From Paenibacillus pabuli NBRC 13638 (GTDB lineage Bacteria; Bacillota; Bacilli; Paenibacillales; Paenibacillaceae): DNA of 64,000 bases. Location of the stretch: the NCBI RefSeq assembly GCF_001514495.1, contig NZ_BCNM01000015.1, positions 124,001 to 188,000 of the forward strand, read 5' to 3'. Position numbers and translations under genes: made by a program. This document shows, piece after piece, positions 61,691-64,000 of this stretch. Below the pieces are notes generated by a model. It ran no database searches, was not told where the DNA came from, and saw nothing but the letters and a program-made list of their open reading frames with translations. Every line of letters begins with the position of its first letter. Position 1 is the first letter of the stretch.

Positions 61691-61840
61691 TTAGCGCATA
61701 TGTACTTGCCACCTTCATTCTTCATAGCGAACTGGGGTATGTCCTTAAACTCAGATAAGCAGTACCAAAATGGATGTCAACGTCCGTAAAGTCTTGAATT
61801 ACCCGTTCAGCATATCCTGCTGAATTAGCAGACGTTTTTC

Positions 61841-62037
61841 TAAGGAACGTGGGACGTCTTATTTGGCTCTCAGGCCCTCTTTCAAAAATGTAAAGAACCT
61901 GAGGCACGTTATTTTCCCAAAACTGACTGAAATATGCTACCAACACCTCTAATTTCCGCTATAACGTGTCTCATGTTCCTTAGTTTCCTGCAGATGCTCC
62001 AAATCCCTGAATAACACGTCTCCTATTCATTAGCGCT
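61841..62037. repeat. Composite palindromic repeat, diverged copy C
   Basis: Two direct arms, TAAGGAAC...CTTATTTGG (61841-61866) and TAAAGAAC...ACGTTATTTTCC (61891-61917), and two inverted arms, ATAACGTG...TTCCTTAG (61961-61983) and GAATAACACG...TTAGCGCT (62010-62037). The closing TTAGCGCT mirrors the AGCGCTAA at the head of copies A and B. With the octamer array and a terminator it fills the 580-bp gap 61568-62148. Confidence 0.65.
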
Positions 62038-62051
62038 CATGATGAAAACGC

Positions 62052-62086
62052 AAAAAAAGCTCGCTGTTGTATGCGAGCCCTTTTTC
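62052..62086. terminator. Bidirectional terminator next to repeat copy C
   Basis: GCTCGC (62059-62064)/GCGAGC (62073-62078) flanked by A7 on the left and T5 on the right, so it can stop transcripts from both sides. Confidence 0.82.
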
Positions 62087-62148
62087 ATTTTGATTCTTAC
62101 ATTTTTTCTGATCTGTATGAGAATTTTTATGTCCCGGTGGACTTGGGA

Positions 62149-62868
62149 TCAAGCGTTTAAATCTGTTATTGCCGGAATATTAATTTCTTTTACGCAGGCT
62201 GCTTTGGACAGGCTGACAATGCATTTTACGATGGAAACGATATCCTGAAGGGGGATGCGTGTGCCATTATATTCGGAAAGTGCACGTTCGCTGCCCTCTT
62301 CATAAGGAATTTCAGCCGCAAGCTCTCCCGGGTTGATGCAAGTAACAGCTATTCTGTCGTTTCTTGTGTGTTCTCTCAAGGCTTCCGTGACCCCTCGAAT
62401 TGCAAATTTGGAAGCAACAAATGAAACCTGAGTGTTATTCGAATTATTCAGACCTGCAGTCGAGCCGATCAGAATGATTTTTCCGGCTGTTGATTGCCGA
62501 AGGTGGGGCAATAATGCCTGAATGCATACAATAGCGGATGTTATATTCACATGAATCAGACGACTGATGTCAGCAGGATCGTCATTATCGAACGTGTAGT
62601 GATCCTCGAAACCCTCTTTTTCCCAAATGCCCACATTGTAAATGAGTACATCCAGTGTTTCATTCTGAAGCGCATCGCTGACCAGTGTGGATGCGTGGAG
62701 ATCAGACAGATCTGCCTGTATCCATATGCGTTCTACACCATCGCTGAGCTTCAAGTTATCAGGTTTCGTGCGAGATACGACCCAGACTTTATCGCCTTGC
62801 TCGGGCACTCCTCTGACAAATGCATCTCCTAATCCTTTGCTTGCACCAAATACAAGATAGTTTATCAA
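62149..62868 (-). CDS. SDR-family protein lacking the catalytic tyrosine
   Basis: A 239-aa Rossmann-fold protein of the short-chain dehydrogenase family. The cofactor motif FGASKGLGDAF is intact. NNAG is changed to YNVG. The Ser of GSTAGL is present, but the YxxxK motif reads FVASK, Phe for Tyr, with the Lys kept; the codon is TTT. Activity would therefore be impaired or different. TTG 62868 is eight bases after AAGGAG. It lies 45 bp downstream of an HxlR regulator on the same strand, so the two are probably co-transcribed. Confidence 0.82.
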   Translation of the reverse strand: MINYLVFGASKGLGDAFVRGVPEQGDKVWVVSRTKPDNLKLSDGVERIWIQADLSDLHASTLVSDALQNETLDVLIYNVGIWEKEGFEDHYTFDNDDPADISRLIHVNITSAIVCIQALLPHLRQSTAGKIILIGSTAGLNNSNNTQVSFVASKFAIRGVTEALREHTRNDRIAVTCINPGELAAEIPYEEGSERALSEYNGTRIPLQDIVSIVKCIVSLSKAACVKEINIPAITDLNA

Positions 62869-62913
62869 TTGAAGTGCTCCTTCTTCTCAAAGTGTCGGCC
62901 CAGGGTTACCAGC

Positions 62914-63276
62914 TCAATAAGCAGGCTCCTCATTTTCCAATAGGACAATTTCTTCTCCATGCTTCTGCCTTAATGCTATATTTTCCCGTCCCCATGCACA
63001 CATCACATCCACAATCTTATTGGCAGTAACGCCATACTCCGTAAGGCTGTATTCGACTTTGGGCGGCATCTGTTGGTAAACATGTCTTCTGACAAGGCCA
63101 TCCCTCTCAAGCTCGCGTAATTGCTGGATCAGGACCTTTTGCGAGATACCGTCAATACTGCGTTGTAACTCACCTGTCCTTTTCACGCCTGACATTAATA
63201 GACATATGATTAGCGCCTTCCATTTGCCGCCAATGATTTCGAGTGTCGCTTCGATTCCCAGGTTATATTGCTTCAT
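62914..63276 (-). CDS. HxlR family transcriptional regulator
   Basis: A 120-aa winged-helix regulator. YNLGIEATLEIIGGKWKALIICLLMSGVKRTGELQRSIDGISQKVLIQQLRELERDGLVRRHVYQQMPPKVEYSLTEYG covers the whole HxlR domain. It has a single Cys (in ICLLM near residue 28) and lacks the CP motif near the start that marks redox-sensing members. It leads the SDR gene and diverges from a flavodoxin-fold oxidoreductase gene, which it may control, as HxlR-type regulators often do. Confidence 0.9.
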   Translation of the reverse strand: MKQYNLGIEATLEIIGGKWKALIICLLMSGVKRTGELQRSIDGISQKVLIQQLRELERDGLVRRHVYQQMPPKVEYSLTEYGVTANKIVDVMCAWGRENIALRQKHGEEIVLLENEEPAY

Positions 63277-63491
63277 GGCATATCCCCTCGTTCATGTTAC
63301 TTGTAGGTGGAGTATAAATAATCATTTTCTCACAATCCGGCTGATGAAGTCCATACCCACTTTGAGGTAACCTTCTTACTTTCGAGTGTGTATTTTCTTT
63401 TACGCAAGCCTATATGATAATGGCCATACGAAAAAGAAGTCTGAAACTGAACCTTATAAATTGAACAAAACATTTACACGAGAACGGAGAG

Positions 63492-63602
63492 GACAGAAAT
63501 AACCTGAAGAAGCGGAGCGTTCGCCTTTATCCCCGGATTTTCCCCTTTGAAAAGGGAATCAAAAAAATCTGGGGATAACAGCGATCGGAAGGTTGTTCTG
63601 TC
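63492..63602. other. 111-nt nested hairpin element
   Basis: Outer arms GACAGAAATAACCT (63492-63505) and AGGTTGTTCTGTC (63590-63602) pair with one bulge. Middle arms TTATCCCCGGATTT (63527-63540) and AAATCTGGGGATAA (63565-63578) pair fully with one G-U. The inner hairpin CCCTTT-ga-AAAGGG is at 63543-63556. It lies in the 385-bp gap before the oxidoreductase gene, and ends about 60 bp before its start. Structured RNA or mobile repeat. Confidence 0.7.
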
Positions 63603-63661
63603 ATTGGAGTGGCAAGTATAAATATTCTTTAGTTCAATTTATATAGAAAGGAAGGTTAACA

Positions 63662-64000
63662 ATGAAAACACTCGTCATTCTGGCGCATCCCAATATGGAG
63701 GGTTCAAGAGTAAATCAACGCTGGAAAGAGGAGCTGCTGCAACACTCGAAAGATATTACAATACATGAGATTTATAAAGCGTATCCTGATTGGAACATTG
63801 ATGTTTCCAGAGAACAGAAGCTTTTGGAAGCATATGATCATATCATCCTGCAGTTTCCGTTATATTGGTACAGCTATCCGCCTTTGCTCAAAAAGTGGTT
63901 CGATGACGTTTTTACTTACGGATGGGCGTATGGGTCAAAAGGGAATAAACTGCATGGGAAAAAGCTGGGATTAGCCATGTCGATTGGTGATAAGAAGGAA
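63662..64000 (+). CDS. NAD(P)H-dependent flavodoxin-fold oxidoreductase, truncated by window end
   Basis: The first 113 codons of a quinone-reductase-like flavoprotein (KefF/YwrO/MdaB group, normally about 175-195 aa). It opens MKTLVILAHPNMEGSRVNQRW, the FMN-binding loop, then DHIILQFPLYWYSYPPLLKKWFDDVFTYGWAYG, the family signature. ATG 63662 follows AAAGGAAGG. Such enzymes reduce quinones or nitro compounds with NAD(P)H. It diverges from the HxlR gene, its likely regulator. The 3' end lies outside the window. Confidence 0.9.
   Translation, partial: MKTLVILAHPNMEGSRVNQRWKEELLQHSKDITIHEIYKAYPDWNIDVSREQKLLEAYDHIILQFPLYWYSYPPLLKKWFDDVFTYGWAYGSKGNKLHGKKLGLAMSIGDKKE

Noticed and set aside
61583..61789. 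68-codon ORF rich in Lys/Ser/Pro across the octamer array
   Set aside because: It is produced by the tandem repeat, has no ribosome site and no family resemblance.
62039..62248. 69-codon ORF with a hydrophobic stretch
   Set aside because: Starts in the repeat/terminator region and continues antisense to the SDR gene.

Overview
The window reads as chromosomal DNA of a spore-forming Gram-positive bacterium, most likely a Paenibacillus. Grounds: roughly even base composition, strong AGGAGG-type ribosome sites, frequent TTG/GTG starts, a collagen-like spore-surface protein, copper-amine-oxidase 'stalk' domains on a secreted protein, two-membrane-segment AraC regulators beside LplB/YtcP-type sugar permeases, GH43-CBM6-CBM36 xylan enzymes and many solo MFS pumps. 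No rRNA, tRNA, CRISPR array, intact insertion sequence or prophage was seen. The species is an inference.\n\nLayout. 1-12 kb: end of a type-B carboxylesterase; a MerR regulator with a 20-bp-spacer promoter followed by an MFS pump; a secreted propeller protein; a small XRE/membrane-protein pair with a 16-bp palindromic operator; a PchR-like AraC regulator and MFS exporter behind a Fur-like box; Hsp20; DUF1697; a SUKH-like protein; a DUF1593 lipoprotein. 12-14 kb: an RsbQ-type hydrolase directly followed by a PAS-GGDEF diguanylate cyclase. 14-24 kb: a beta-helix lipoprotein, two MFS pumps, an SgrR-like regulator, an LRR protein, a Crp/Fnr regulator and two immunity-type proteins. 24-36 kb: a P2A ATPase, a short Hcp behind an Fnr-like box, a PTS EIIBC lacking its phosphorylation cysteine, a regulator with two MerR domains, a collagen-like protein, a hydrolase, a stand-alone UppS, an SDR and a TetR regulator. 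36-40 kb: CueP and a Fur-controlled siderophore uptake pair with a fused FhuB-like permease. 40-48 kb: a chemoreceptor, an aminotransferase, a GH43 arabinoxylan enzyme with a cre site and an LRR-like protein.\n\n47.6-61.6 kb is the most coherent system: a membrane AraC-type sensor diverges from an operon encoding two ABC sugar permeases, a binding lipoprotein, a secreted modular TIM-barrel protein, NagB, NagA and a cytoplasmic GH20-GH3 fusion. Together these describe sensing, extracellular cleavage, import and cytoplasmic breakdown of a GlcNAc-containing glycan. The operon has no ABC ATPase and no GlcNAc kinase. The window closes with an HxlR/SDR pair and a truncated flavodoxin-fold oxidoreductase.\n\nNon-coding structure is notable. 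Three intergenic copies of a 250-270 bp composite palindromic repeat (27.98, 39.92 and 61.84 kb) each lie next to a terminator; two of those terminators share the same loop on differing but still paired stems. A 111-nt nested hairpin lies at 63.5 kb. Several genes carry clear operators (Fur, Fnr, cre and perfect palindromes).
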